Origin: T3SED10-260 sp035363255
Lineage (GTDB): Bacteria > Caldisericota > Caldisericia > UBA6126
Direction of reading: 5' to 3'
Length of the DNA: 64,000 nucleotides
Assembly: GCA_035363255.1 (NCBI GenBank)
Contig: DAOSES010000002.1
Coordinates: 1 to 64,000 of the forward strand
Below, one piece after another: positions 1 to 9,438 of this stretch. The notes under the pieces are model-generated. The model had not been told where the DNA came from, ran no database searches, and worked only from the letters and a program-made list of their open reading frames with translations. The translations under genes were made by a program, and so were the position numbers. Every line of letters starts with the position of its first letter. Within the stretch, counting starts at the first letter, position 1.

Positions 1-10
1 AGATTGATCT

Positions 11-2632
11 TCAACATATTCTGGGAAGGCTACCCACATGAAACAGCGAGGAACCGCTTTTTAGTTTGATGGTAACCGTTCTTGTGGCATTATCCCAATC
101 TACAGTAGCTCCAAATGCTTCTGAAATAAAACGGATAGGAACCATGGTTCGACCATTGATAATGGTGGGAGGTGCATCAAGAGTTACGATTTTATCGTTG
201 ATACGTGCGATAGTATTGTTGATCTGCAAGGTAACCCGAGTAAATGTTCTTTCAAAGTAGATACGCACCGTTCGAGTTTCAGAATCCCACTGAACTTCAG
301 CACCGAAAGCCTCTGAGATAAAGCGAATAGGAACCATGGTGCGTCCATTTAAAATTATTGGAGGAACATCGAGCGGAACTGGAACTCCATCAATCATAGC
401 TATGTTCTTCCCAATGCTTAATTGTATTATTGTTTCTTGTGCAAGCACTAGAAAGAATTCTTCCATCGCATAATTTCCAGCCTTATCCCAAGCCTCGAAA
501 AGCAGTTTATTGGTTCCACCTTGAAGGACAGCATAATGAGTAAAGGTGCCATCACGGGACAATGTAAGTTGCAGTCCGTTCATGCTTGCCTTATCAATTC
601 CTGAATCTTCGTCCCAGATACGTCCATTGATTTCAGCGGTGTCTTTTGAAAAAGTATCTCCATTTTTTGGGCTAAATATTTTGATCAGGGGAGGAACATT
701 GTCGATAGGTGCTTCTTCTTTGATGTAGCTGATGGATAGCTTTACTTGTGACTCGTTATTGGCTAAATCAACAGCTTTGATGGTAAAGGTATTGTTGCCT
801 TCTTTCAAGGTAACGGTTTCTGTGAATTCTCCTTGTTTGTCAAGGGTAATGCGTTTGTTGTTGATACTTGCTAAAGAAATTCCTGATTCCGGATCCGTAA
901 TTTGACCTCGGATGCTGATTTGTGCTTCTTTGCTTTGAAAATTATTCTGAGGTTCGTAAATTGTTATCTTTGGGGGACTTGTATCTTTATCCTCCGATTT
1001 AAGGGTAACTGAAACTGTATTTGATGCTTCTGAAAAGTTTTTTTTAATGTCAAAAGCCTTTATGTAATAATAGTATGTATTTCCTGGACTTACCGATTTG
1101 TCTTCCCAGGTGGTTTCAGAGGACTTGACATTAGAGAGGTAGGAGAGCACATTTGGATCTGTACCGCGAAAAACTGTATATCCGTCAATGGAATAGGTGC
1201 CTTTAGTCGAGGGAGACCATGTTAATGTCACTTTGTTGTCGCTCAGGTTAGCTTTAAGGTTTCTTGGAGCTCCTGGCATTTTATCTTCTGCTTTTTTGCT
1301 CTGTTCGAGACTGAGCGAAGGATCACCATACAAAACCCCATACGAGTAGGCATTGTAGTACTCGGTTTCTGAAGAATACGCAAAGGAATGGTAGAGCGAT
1401 TCGCTAACAGATTTTCCTCCAAGCATAGATTGTGAAAAGTAATAAATGGTTGAGTGCAAACCTCCATCTCGCTGGCTTTTCCAATTAGAATAAAAGTACC
1501 CTAAACGAGTTTCACCTAATACAGCTACTGCTTGAGTTAATAAAAATTCTTTTGCAATACTATCCCTCTCCCAATCAGGTGCCATTGGCATATAGCCTGA
1601 TAAAAAGTAAATAGAGCCATTTTGAATTGATAGCTTTTGCACATCTTCTGAATTAACAATAGGGAACCATTCCGATTCTTCAGGATCTGGTTGTTCGTTA
1701 AAATTCTTGTCAGTGGTCCATACTAATCTCATCAAACTATCCATAAAGCCGCCATTTGATATGATGTAGCTTAGTCCAAAATTTCCAGCTTTAATTTGTT
1801 TTAGGGCTTCTTGTTGATTTAAGGCGAATGTTGAGTTGTATTCTGATCTTTTTAATCCCGACTTTTCATACAAAGTAACTCTGGTAAAACGCTTGGGACT
1901 AAATAAATCATCCCACATCAGTTCGGTCAGAGTGGCGTTATCAGAATAATTTACTTTTGATGAGTTGTTGGTAGCCATCATTAGAGTTTTTTGCTTGGAT
2001 TCTTTGCTTCTAAGCTCATACTCGACCGATTTAGCAAGAACGGTTTCAATAGAATAGGCATCATCGAAAGGAATACGACCGATATAGATTTCAGGAACTA
2101 AGTTTACCCGATCTTCTTTAAATTCGCCAAAGTATCCGTCTCCATCTGAATCCCAATCTCCAGAAAGGTCTGCATAATAAGCATCCGTTGGGACACGATA
2201 TATATCTTCTTCAAGTTGTTTGCTTGATCCATGCTCATTGGGGAAAGGGTAGCAATATCTCATTGGAATAGTTCCGCCTGTAGATTTTCGATCGCGTTGG
2301 CTCGAGACAAATGGATCTCCCACCAGCAAGACAAACTTCAAGCCCTGCCCTGTGTGCAGTTTTTTGAAATAGTTACGAAGTTTTTCTGCCTGGTCGCTTC
2401 CACTGCTTTCTTTTGCAGCCTGAGTAGCAGAAACAACAGATGTAACGTATCCCAAAGTTTCTTTATAAGCAGCAAACTCGTCAAGCAAGCTAGTGTTTTT
2501 CACTGAGGATCCATAGACAATTAAATAGTCAATCCCTACGCCTTTCGAATTAGGAGTGTTTTGCCATAAAGTCCATTGAAAAACTATCGTAAATACAAAA
2601 AGAAACGGTAAAAAATTACGAATAATCTTCAT
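11..2632 (-). CDS. Gingipain-like (C25 family) surface protein with FN3, Ig-like and stalk domains; probable pseudoenzyme
   Basis: 873-residue exported protein. An N-terminal hydrophobic signal segment is followed by an alpha/beta region (about 35-445) that reads like peptidase C25: an LLVGD strand, a 'DAYYADLSGDWDSDGDG' acidic segment, an 'IYIGRIP' strand and a closing 'YGVLYGDPSLSL'. The expected catalytic motifs look lost: the Gly-His-Gly site reads Ile-Ser-Asn-Gly-Gly (Asn293), and the Ser-Cys site reads Leu-Ser-Gly-Tyr (Gly346). Then come one fibronectin type III domain (about 455-548), two Ig-like 'PPxIxIxxP' domains (about 555-730) and a double copper-amine-oxidase N-terminal (stalk) domain, each half with 'NGRTMVPIRFISEAFGA'. 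I chose the ATG at 2632 because GGGAGG lies 8 bases upstream; an in-frame TTG lies 6 bases earlier. Family assignment is by motif reading only. Loss of protease activity is inferred. Confidence 0.7.
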   Translation of the reverse strand: MKIIRNFLPFLFVFTIVFQWTLWQNTPNSKGVGIDYLIVYGSSVKNTSLLDEFAAYKETLGYVTSVVSATQAAKESSGSDQAEKLRNYFKKLHTGQGLKFVLLVGDPFVSSQRDRKSTGGTIPMRYCYPFPNEHGSSKQLEEDIYRVPTDAYYADLSGDWDSDGDGYFGEFKEDRVNLVPEIYIGRIPFDDAYSIETVLAKSVEYELRSKESKQKTLMMATNNSSKVNYSDNATLTELMWDDLFSPKRFTRVTLYEKSGLKRSEYNSTFALNQQEALKQIKAGNFGLSYIISNGGFMDSLMRLVWTTDKNFNEQPDPEESEWFPIVNSEDVQKLSIQNGSIYFLSGYMPMAPDWERDSIAKEFLLTQAVAVLGETRLGYFYSNWKSQRDGGLHSTIYYFSQSMLGGKSVSESLYHSFAYSSETEYYNAYSYGVLYGDPSLSLEQSKKAEDKMPGAPRNLKANLSDNKVTLTWSPSTKGTYSIDGYTVFRGTDPNVLSYLSNVKSSETTWEDKSVSPGNTYYYYIKAFDIKKNFSEASNTVSVTLKSEDKDTSPPKITIYEPQNNFQSKEAQISIRGQITDPESGISLASINNKRITLDKQGEFTETVTLKEGNNTFTIKAVDLANNESQVKLSISYIKEEAPIDNVPPLIKIFSPKNGDTFSKDTAEINGRIWDEDSGIDKASMNGLQLTLSRDGTFTHYAVLQGGTNKLLFEAWDKAGNYAMEEFFLVLAQETIIQLSIGKNIAMIDGVPVPLDVPPIILNGRTMVPIRFISEAFGAEVQWDSETRTVRIYFERTFTRVTLQINNTIARINDKIVTLDAPPTIINGRTMVPIRFISEAFGATVDWDNATRTVTIKLKSGSSLFHVGSLPRIC

Positions 2633-2769
2633 GGTCAAAGCCTCCCTTTGAAGTCAATGCTAAATCAATTTGCTTTCTTTTTACATACTTATAGTTTAAT
2701 CCAAACCTTGCAAAATCAAAGAAAAACATCAATACTATCCCTGTAGCTTAAACGAAAAGGGGTGCATAC

Positions 2770-5226
2770 ATGCTAAAATATTGCTTAAGCTTATTCTTGC
2801 TATGTTGTTTAAATATTAATCCGTTAGCATCGACTACTGCAGTTTCAGGATATCAGATGATCGGAAATGGGAGCCCTATAGACTCTTTGGTTCACCCCAC
2901 TGGATCCTGTATCTTGAAAAACTCATTGTACATATGTGATTCAGCTCAATCTAAAATTCTTGTTTTTGATATACGAACAAAGAAACATTTAAATACATTT
3001 GGTTCTTATGGCTATATGGAAAATCAACTCAGAGAACCCCAAGGAATATGCACCGATGCTTTAGGTAGTATCTTTATTAGCCAAAAGGATCAACTTGTTA
3101 AATATGATGAGTATTTTAAAGTTATCGATACATTCGACCTACCAGGGCTCTTTCTGGACATCAAGTATCATGACAACAAGCTTTGGGTATGCAGCTATGA
3201 AGACAACGAAATTCTTATAATTGATCCCAAGAATATGGAGCTAATAAATCGCTTTACCACTGGGCTGGCTCCAGTTTGTTTTGACTTTAACTCCGCAGGA
3301 GAATTGATAGTTTCTGAGACAGGAGAAAACAGAATTTCATTTTACTCAGACAAAGGAAATCGACTGCGAAATCCATTGATCTTAGCCAAAAACTCAATTA
3401 TTGATGGCTTATCTGTTGGGCCAAACGACTGGATTTTTCTTCATGACAGTTTTTATTATCAAATCCATGCTTATTCAAAAGGTGGTGGCAGCAAATTACG
3501 TGAGTTTGATATCCCTGGGAACACTGTCAGGTGCTGGACTCCAGGATACAATAGCCTGATAGTACGAAATGATTTACTATTCTTTTCGAGCGTTACCTCT
3601 CAAGAGTTGCTTGTTTATACTGAGATGGGTGTGGAAAGGGAAGCCTACGGAAAAAAACATGAATCCAAGGATTTGCTTTATCCGAGATCTTTAGTGATTA
3701 TCGACGAACAGATCCATGTCACTGATACCTATGCCAACCAGGTGAAGCGTTTTTCTTTGCAAGGTTCCTATCTTGGGTCGTACGGATCACAAGCTGGAAG
3801 GGGAAGAATGGATTACCCTACCGGGATACAAGCAACACCTCAAGGGCAGTCTATAGTTTTAAATGCTCATTCTAATATTCTTTACTTTGATTCCAAAGGG
3901 CAATTTCAAAAAGAAATTACAGTTCAAGCTCCTTTGTTTTGTGCTTCGGATATTGCATTAGATGGTACCTCAATCATTATTGCTGACACAGGAAATCGTC
4001 GAGTAGTGACAATTGATTCAGGGGGAAGAACCATCAGTACTCTGGATGGATTTGTTAAACCCAAACACCTTCATCTTAGCCTTGAGAAGATCTTATTTGT
4101 ATCTGATCAAGGTGATTCAAGTATTAAAGTTTTTAAAAACTCAAAATTAGTACAAACTATCCGACATTCCAACATGAAGATCCCTGGTGGTATGTGCTTA
4201 ACTGAGCACAATTTGTTGCTGGTTACTGATTTACAAACGCATAAAGTGCACATGTTTCTCAATACTTCAGGGCAATATATATACGCAAAATCTTTTGGAG
4301 ATTTGGGTGGTCCAAAAACCAAAGATTACTCCTCCGAAAAATCAAATACCGACTATAATGACATGCCTGGTTTTTTTGCTTTTCCAGAAGATATTTACTA
4401 CGATGGTATGTTTTTTTATGTCAGCGATCGGATGAATCAACGAATTCAAAGGATAGCAAAAGGTTTGCTAACAGACAATCTTGAGTTGCCTGTTGAAGAT
4501 GACATCATAGCTGAACCTGACCGTTTAGACTTCGGAAGAGTTAAAGCTGGAGAAAAAGCACTCAAAGAGCTTTTTTTAAAAAAAACTGGTTCCATTGATA
4601 TTGAAGGAACTTTAACTTCCAACCAAAGCTGGATTCGATTGGCTCAAAAAAGCTTTAAAGGCGATACACGTATCACTGTAAACTTAGATACTACGAGCCT
4701 TAGTGAGGGAGAGCATGTCGGCGATATCACTGTTTTAAGCAACTTAAAGACTTTGGTGGTGCCTGTTACTATATTCATTGATCAAGAATCATCTGAACCA
4801 CCTGAACCACCCTCCGAAGCTTCCACCATTCAAATCGAGCTTCAGATTAACAATCCAAAAGCTAAAATCAACGGAAAAGAGCAGTGGATAGATTCATCCA
4901 ATCCTGCAGTTGTTCCCATGATTTTACCCCCAGGAAGAACCTTCGTTCCTATTCGATTTATTTCTGAAGCTTTTGGGGCAGAAGTCCAATGGGATGGCTC
5001 GACAAGAACGGTGAGGATCTACCTTGAAGCAAAAGAAGTTCGTGTAACTTTGCAGATAGACAACAAAACAGCCAGGATCAATCAAAACATTGTTAATCTC
5101 GATGCTCCTCCTCAAATCATCAATGGAAGGACGATGGTGCCTTTGCGTTTTATTGCAGAAGCCTTCACAGCTCAAGTGTTATGGGACGGATCAGATCAAC
5201 GAATCACAATAATTCTTGAGTTGTAA
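2770..5226 (+). CDS. Secreted NHL-type beta-propeller protein with C-terminal stalk domain
   Basis: 818 residues with a signal peptide (about 1-22). Residues 25-575 form a long propeller with recurrent NHL-like units such as 'LYPRSLVIIDEQIHVTDTY' and 'YPTGIQATPQGQSIVLN'. An Ig/BACON-like module (about 580-675, 'LDFGRVKAGE ... SWIRL') follows, then a proline/glutamate linker and a double stalk domain (about 690-818) with two copies of the 'GRTxVPxRFIxEAF' signature. The start has AAAGGGGTG just upstream. It is transcribed divergently from the gingipain-like gene and ends 11 bases from the convergent stalk protein gene. NHL propellers usually bind proteins, glycans or nucleic acids; the ligand here is unknown. 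A surface-attached scaffold role is inferred. Confidence 0.75.
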   Translation: MLKYCLSLFLLCCLNINPLASTTAVSGYQMIGNGSPIDSLVHPTGSCILKNSLYICDSAQSKILVFDIRTKKHLNTFGSYGYMENQLREPQGICTDALGSIFISQKDQLVKYDEYFKVIDTFDLPGLFLDIKYHDNKLWVCSYEDNEILIIDPKNMELINRFTTGLAPVCFDFNSAGELIVSETGENRISFYSDKGNRLRNPLILAKNSIIDGLSVGPNDWIFLHDSFYYQIHAYSKGGGSKLREFDIPGNTVRCWTPGYNSLIVRNDLLFFSSVTSQELLVYTEMGVEREAYGKKHESKDLLYPRSLVIIDEQIHVTDTYANQVKRFSLQGSYLGSYGSQAGRGRMDYPTGIQATPQGQSIVLNAHSNILYFDSKGQFQKEITVQAPLFCASDIALDGTSIIIADTGNRRVVTIDSGGRTISTLDGFVKPKHLHLSLEKILFVSDQGDSSIKVFKNSKLVQTIRHSNMKIPGGMCLTEHNLLLVTDLQTHKVHMFLNTSGQYIYAKSFGDLGGPKTKDYSSEKSNTDYNDMPGFFAFPEDIYYDGMFFYVSDRMNQRIQRIAKGLLTDNLELPVEDDIIAEPDRLDFGRVKAGEKALKELFLKKTGSIDIEGTLTSNQSWIRLAQKSFKGDTRITVNLDTTSLSEGEHVGDITVLSNLKTLVVPVTIFIDQESSEPPEPPSEASTIQIELQINNPKAKINGKEQWIDSSNPAVVPMILPPGRTFVPIRFISEAFGAEVQWDGSTRTVRIYLEAKEVRVTLQIDNKTARINQNIVNLDAPPQIINGRTMVPLRFIAEAFTAQVLWDGSDQRITIILEL

Positions 5227-5237
5227 ATAGTTGTGAT

Positions 5238-6053
5238 TTAGTCTGCAGTATAACTTATTTTGACTTCTTGATTTGGAGCGTTCCATTCTACCCGAGCTCC
5301 CAGTTCCTCCGAGATTAAGCGAATAGGTACAAAAGTACGTCCTGGGGGTTTTATTTCTGGGGACACATCCATGGTCTTGTATATTCCGTCCACCAGGTAT
5401 CGTGGATTATTAATCCATAGAGTCAGCTTTTTTCCTCTAAGTTCGTAACTTACTTTTTTTTCTTGCTCATTCCAACCGATATTTGCTCCAAAGGATTCAC
5501 CAATAAATCTGAGTGGAACAAAAGTTCTGCTGTCCTTGATATAGGGTGCATAATCAAGCAAAAAAGGATCTTGATCTTTAACTGAAACGCTCTTGGAACC
5601 TATTTTTAATAGCATTGAAATTTCTTTGACAACATAAAAATACAGTAAAACTTCGTTTTTAATACTTTGTTGCGTGCTTAAAGTAAACTGAAGCTTCAGT
5701 ATTCCTTGAGTCTTTATGGGAGTTTGTTCAGTAGTTTTTATGGAAACATCAAGTACCCTGGTTTCAAGTTTTTTCAGTTCAATTTGCTTTTGAAGAGTGT
5801 TTCCAGAATCGCTCAAACTCACCTGTAGTGGAAAAGTGGTTTCCAGTATTGAAGTATCAATTAAAAGAGTGATTGCTTTATCAGTCAAGTTACGAAGTTG
5901 AATTTTATACTGAATCATTGAACCAGGAACACCAGCAACTTTTGCTCGTTGATTCTGGCATGTAAAAAAAGCATTGGAAGCGAAACTTTGTTTAGAGGTA
6001 ATGATGGATTGGAATATCATCATCACCACCAAAAAGCAGGTGAATTTCTTCAT
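5238..6053 (-). CDS. Secreted stalk-domain (copper amine oxidase N-terminal-like) protein
   Basis: 271 residues with a clear signal peptide (about 1-25). An Ig-like beta-rich region covers about 28-130. A double stalk domain covers about 135-271, with 'DSRTFVPLRFIGESFGANIGW' split by a strand pair from 'GRTFVPIRLISEELGARVEW'. AAGGAAGG precedes the ATG at good spacing. The gene starts 17 bases downstream of the Ser/Thr kinase stop on the same strand, so it is probably the last gene of the FHA-phosphatase-kinase operon. No enzymatic residues are visible; copper amine oxidase catalytic domains are absent, so an oxidase function is not implied. It may be an envelope-binding partner of the kinase ectodomain, which is an inference from gene order only. 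Confidence 0.72.
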   Translation of the reverse strand: MKKFTCFLVVMMIFQSIITSKQSFASNAFFTCQNQRAKVAGVPGSMIQYKIQLRNLTDKAITLLIDTSILETTFPLQVSLSDSGNTLQKQIELKKLETRVLDVSIKTTEQTPIKTQGILKLQFTLSTQQSIKNEVLLYFYVVKEISMLLKIGSKSVSVKDQDPFLLDYAPYIKDSRTFVPLRFIGESFGANIGWNEQEKKVSYELRGKKLTLWINNPRYLVDGIYKTMDVSPEIKPPGRTFVPIRLISEELGARVEWNAPNQEVKISYTAD

Positions 6054-6070
6054 AACGAGACCTTCCTTTA

Positions 6071-8599
6071 TTACTTTTTTTGGAGATCGATTCTAAGTTC
6101 GCGTAGCTCTCCACCCTTGACAGTTATGGTGACAGAGTATTCTTTGTAGCCTTCAAGGTAGACTTTTATGGTATGGGTTCCTTCGGGAACAGTAAATTTG
6201 GCTTGTGGCCCTGTAAGCCCAACGAGATTGCCATTAATATAGATTTCTGCTCCTTCAGGGCTTGAATTGATGATAAGGGTTGCGTTGCCTGCACTTTTAC
6301 GTTTTAAAGTAAAATCTACTTTAGAAAGCTGACCTTTACTCACTGTCGCAGTTTTTGTTTGGGTTTCATATCCATCTTTAAGAACTTTGATGGAGTATGA
6401 TCCGCTGCTCACATTTTCTAACCTAAGCGGTGTCATACCCTTAAAGACATTATTAATATATACTTCAGCTCCATCAGGATCCGACACCACCCATAAAGTT
6501 CCAGTAGAAGGAGTGGGAGGAGGAGGTTTTGGGGGAGGAGGGCTGGGTGGTTTCGGGGTCGAAGGAGGGGTAGGACTTGGGGTAGAGACAGGTTTTTTTG
6601 TAAGTTCGGCTTTAACACTTATCTTTTGATCAGCTGTAATAAAAATAGTTTGAGAATAGGGGTAATATCCTTCCTTTTCTATGATCAATGCGTAAGTACC
6701 TGCGGCAAGCTTGATTTCTTGAGGACTGATTCCATAAGATTGTCGGTCAATAGTAATACTGCACTGCGATGGATTGGTGCTTATAGATAGAGTACCAAAA
6801 TTACCTTTCGATGCTACTAATTTAGCGTTTAACGGAGTCTTGCCTGACACATTGATTTGAATTGAAAACACTTCATACTGGGGTAGTTTTAGCTCAATTT
6901 CATGAATCCCAGTTGCAATTTTTTCTATAGTTGAAGGGGTTTTTTTGCCTGTATCGGTCTTATCGATCCATATGCTAGCTCCAGGTGGATCAGAATTGAT
7001 CTCAAGAATATTCTCAGGTGGATTTGCAAGGGCGATATTGATGGAAGCTGACTCTCCATCTTTTAGCACGACCACTTTTTCGGAGGTGTTCTGGTTTAGG
7101 CTTACTGATATTGAATAGGTACCAGCTTTTAAACCAGTGATGGTGTATGGTGTTTTTTGCATAAGAGACTTACCGTCAAGAGATATTTCAGCTCCTGAAG
7201 GAGTGGAGTTAACAGCGATAGAGCCCGGATTAGTAGCAACTTGGTTGTTGCTTACTACATTTGAATCCTTGACAGGGGGCTTGCTTGAGTTGTTGTGCTG
7301 TATCCAGAAAAACACCCCACTCCCCAGGATGAGAAACAAAAAAAAGCTAGCAATAATGAGGATCGCTGTTTTGCTTCCTGAAGACCTTGCTGGTGCTGGC
7401 AAGGGAGAGGGAGCTTCTCCGATAAAGGTTTGACTTGTTTGCTCTCGAGGAGGAGCTTGCCCAATGATCGTAGCTTGTGAATTGGAGCTTGCGCTGGGCA
7501 TAGCTTGAGGTATTGGAACTGAAGACATGGTGGTGGATGATTTGGAAAGGTTTTTTAATTGTATATTGATTAATGCTCTTTGGTTTGGAACTACAGTACA
7601 GTTTTTTTCTTCATTTCGGAACCCCTCTTTTTCGATTTTTACTCGATATGACTTTGAGGGTAGGTTTTTTATGATGGTGGGACTAATGCCTTTAAGTTCA
7701 TTTTGAATGAATACTCTTGCTCCCTGAGGTTGAGTTTGTATGGATATCTCTCCTGTATTGGAATAATCTTGGCTCATCGTAGATTCATTCTGATTGAGTA
7801 ATTGGAAATCCTGCAACATTTCCTGAGGACTTTGATAGCGATCTTCCACTCTTTTTGCAAGAGCTTTTTCAATGATATAGGACAAGCGACCATAAGGTTG
7901 AGGAATATCTAAAGGTGGAGGCGCCTGTGTGATATGCATATTAACCACCGACCAGGGTGTATCTGCATCAAAAGGAACCTTGCCTGTAATGAGCTGGAAC
8001 ATGGTAATACCAATGGAGTAAAGATCGCTTCTAATATCTGTTTCTTTTCCTTGGGCTTGTTCGGGGGACATATAATAAGGAGTTCCCATAAAAGTTCCTG
8101 CTTGGGTCATGGTATGCGAGCTTGATACTCTCGCTATACCGAAATCCATTACTTTGATCAAACCAGTTTTGTCCATCATAATGTTTTGCGGTTTGATATC
8201 TCTATGAGCTACAATTCCATTCTCCCAAGCATATTGGAGAGCAGATAAAACCTGAGCAGTCACGTTGATTGCTTCCTGGGAAGATAAAGCGCCTTTTTCA
8301 TCAACAATTTGAGAAAGCATTTTACCCTCAACGTATTCCATCACGATGTAATGCAAGCCTTCTTCTATACCGTAATCTTTGACCATAGTGATATTTTGGT
8401 GGTGAAGAGCTGATACGATTTCAGCTTCTCTTAAAAATCGTTTAACATAGTTTGGGTTGTCAGTGTATTCGGTTTTAAGGATTTTCAGGGCAACAACTTC
8501 ATAGGTTTGCATGTCTCGAGCGATATATACGGTTGCAACACCACCACTGCCAACCTTGTCATAGATTTTGTATCGCTCTTTAATGATTTTGCCTATCAT
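6071..8599 (-). CDS. Transmembrane Ser/Thr protein kinase with six PEGA domains
   Basis: 842 residues. The kinase domain (about 8-270) has an intact glycine loop GSGGVATV (17-24), Lys39, Glu60, catalytic HRDIKPQN (Asp134) and DFG (Asp152), so it should be active. A PEGA domain (about 280-345) follows on the cytoplasmic side. A Ser/Pro-rich linker leads to a single membrane span (about 410-432). Outside are five more PEGA domains (about 458-525, 530-595, 601-668, 700-765, 770-840), each with the 'P.GA.I.I' and 'G.Y.I.V...GY' signatures, interrupted at about 672-705 by a Pro/Ser/Thr-rich spacer. The start codon overlaps the stop of the upstream phosphatase gene (ATGA). PEGA replaces the PASTA modules usual in Firmicutes kinases, so peptidoglycan sensing by PASTA is not implied. 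A role in envelope-linked phospho-signalling is inferred. Confidence 0.9.
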   Translation of the reverse strand: MIGKIIKERYKIYDKVGSGGVATVYIARDMQTYEVVALKILKTEYTDNPNYVKRFLREAEIVSALHHQNITMVKDYGIEEGLHYIVMEYVEGKMLSQIVDEKGALSSQEAINVTAQVLSALQYAWENGIVAHRDIKPQNIMMDKTGLIKVMDFGIARVSSSHTMTQAGTFMGTPYYMSPEQAQGKETDIRSDLYSIGITMFQLITGKVPFDADTPWSVVNMHITQAPPPLDIPQPYGRLSYIIEKALAKRVEDRYQSPQEMLQDFQLLNQNESTMSQDYSNTGEISIQTQPQGARVFIQNELKGISPTIIKNLPSKSYRVKIEKEGFRNEEKNCTVVPNQRALINIQLKNLSKSSTTMSSVPIPQAMPSASSNSQATIIGQAPPREQTSQTFIGEAPSPLPAPARSSGSKTAILIIASFFLFLILGSGVFFWIQHNNSSKPPVKDSNVVSNNQVATNPGSIAVNSTPSGAEISLDGKSLMQKTPYTITGLKAGTYSISVSLNQNTSEKVVVLKDGESASINIALANPPENILEINSDPPGASIWIDKTDTGKKTPSTIEKIATGIHEIELKLPQYEVFSIQINVSGKTPLNAKLVASKGNFGTLSISTNPSQCSITIDRQSYGISPQEIKLAAGTYALIIEKEGYYPYSQTIFITADQKISVKAELTKKPVSTPSPTPPSTPKPPSPPPPKPPPPTPSTGTLWVVSDPDGAEVYINNVFKGMTPLRLENVSSGSYSIKVLKDGYETQTKTATVSKGQLSKVDFTLKRKSAGNATLIINSSPEGAEIYINGNLVGLTGPQAKFTVPEGTHTIKVYLEGYKEYSVTITVKGGELRELRIDLQKK

Positions 8600-9438
8600 G
8601 ATGCTATATCCTCTGTTTTTTTTCTCAAAGAAAAAATACTCTTTCTTTTTTCTTTTTTGTCTTTTTCGGGAAGAATTTCAGCCAAAATCACAGTGATATT
8701 GTCTTTTCCACCATACTGCTTGGCAAGGTCAATTAATTGTTTTACGCCAAGTTCGAGTGAGGGTATCATACAGGATTTTAATATCTCATTTTCAGAGACT
8801 AAGTCGTATAATCCATCGGAACATATCATGATGCGATCGCTTGGTGAAAGCTGGTATTCATATACATCTGGATCAAGCTCAGGCATTATTCCTATGGCTT
8901 TGGTGATGATATTTTTTCTAGGATCCATCAGGGCTTCCTCTGGTGTTAAGATGCCTAAATCAACTTCACGTTGAACTACTGAGTGGTCTTTAGTAAGTCG
9001 ATTAAGTTTTTTTCTACGTATTAGATAAGCCCTTGAATCGCCTACCTGGCCAACTAACATACGTTCATTTCTAATAATTGCTATAGTCAGGGTAGTGCCC
9101 ATCCCTTTGTGTGTAGCGTTTTCTTGAGACAAATGATAAACTCTGGAATTAGCTTTCTGAATAGTTTGTTCCAGATAAGTTTTCGAAAAAAGATTGGGGG
9201 GGTCATTTTCATGACTCCCCCAAGTGGTTTCATTATTGTTTTTCCCAGAATAAAACTTTTCTATGGTTGAGATTGTTTCGGTGGAAGCAATCTCTCCAGC
9301 TTGATGCCCACCCATGCCATCCGCAACCACTAAGACATGGTCATGGTCGAAACTCTTCATTATAAGCCATCGATCTTCATTTTCTTTTCTAATCAGGCCA
9401 ACATCGCTCAAACCAAAACTATGTACAAGTAACTTCAT
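8596..9438 (-). CDS. PP2C-family Ser/Thr protein phosphatase
   Basis: 280 residues, the normal size for bacterial stand-alone PP2C (Stp/PrpC type). All core motifs are visible: 'SDVGLIRKENEDRW' near the N-terminus, the metal-binding 'VADGMGGHQAGEIAS', 'GMGTTLT', 'VGQVGDSRAYLIR', 'LTKDHSVV', 'SDGLYDLV' and the C-terminal 'GGKDNITVI'. These Asp residues bind the two catalytic Mn/Mg ions. It removes phosphate from Ser/Thr residues and should counter the kinase encoded immediately downstream. The gene overlaps the FHA gene by one base (TAATG) and the kinase gene by four bases (ATGA), so the three proteins are translationally coupled. The last 25 residues are basic and outside the conserved fold. 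Confidence 0.93.
   Translation of the reverse strand: MKLLVHSFGLSDVGLIRKENEDRWLIMKSFDHDHVLVVADGMGGHQAGEIASTETISTIEKFYSGKNNNETTWGSHENDPPNLFSKTYLEQTIQKANSRVYHLSQENATHKGMGTTLTIAIIRNERMLVGQVGDSRAYLIRRKKLNRLTKDHSVVQREVDLGILTPEEALMDPRKNIITKAIGIMPELDPDVYEYQLSPSDRIMICSDGLYDLVSENEILKSCMIPSLELGVKQLIDLAKQYGGKDNITVILAEILPEKDKKEKRKSIFSLRKKTEDIAS

Noticed and set aside
11..6053. Copper amine oxidase
   Set aside because: Only the N-terminal stalk-type domain is present; there is no catalytic topaquinone domain.
8507..8974. Plus-strand reading frame of 155 residues antisense to the kinase and phosphatase genes
   Set aside because: The opposite strand carries complete kinase and PP2C motifs; the plus-strand translation is low-complexity with no start signal.
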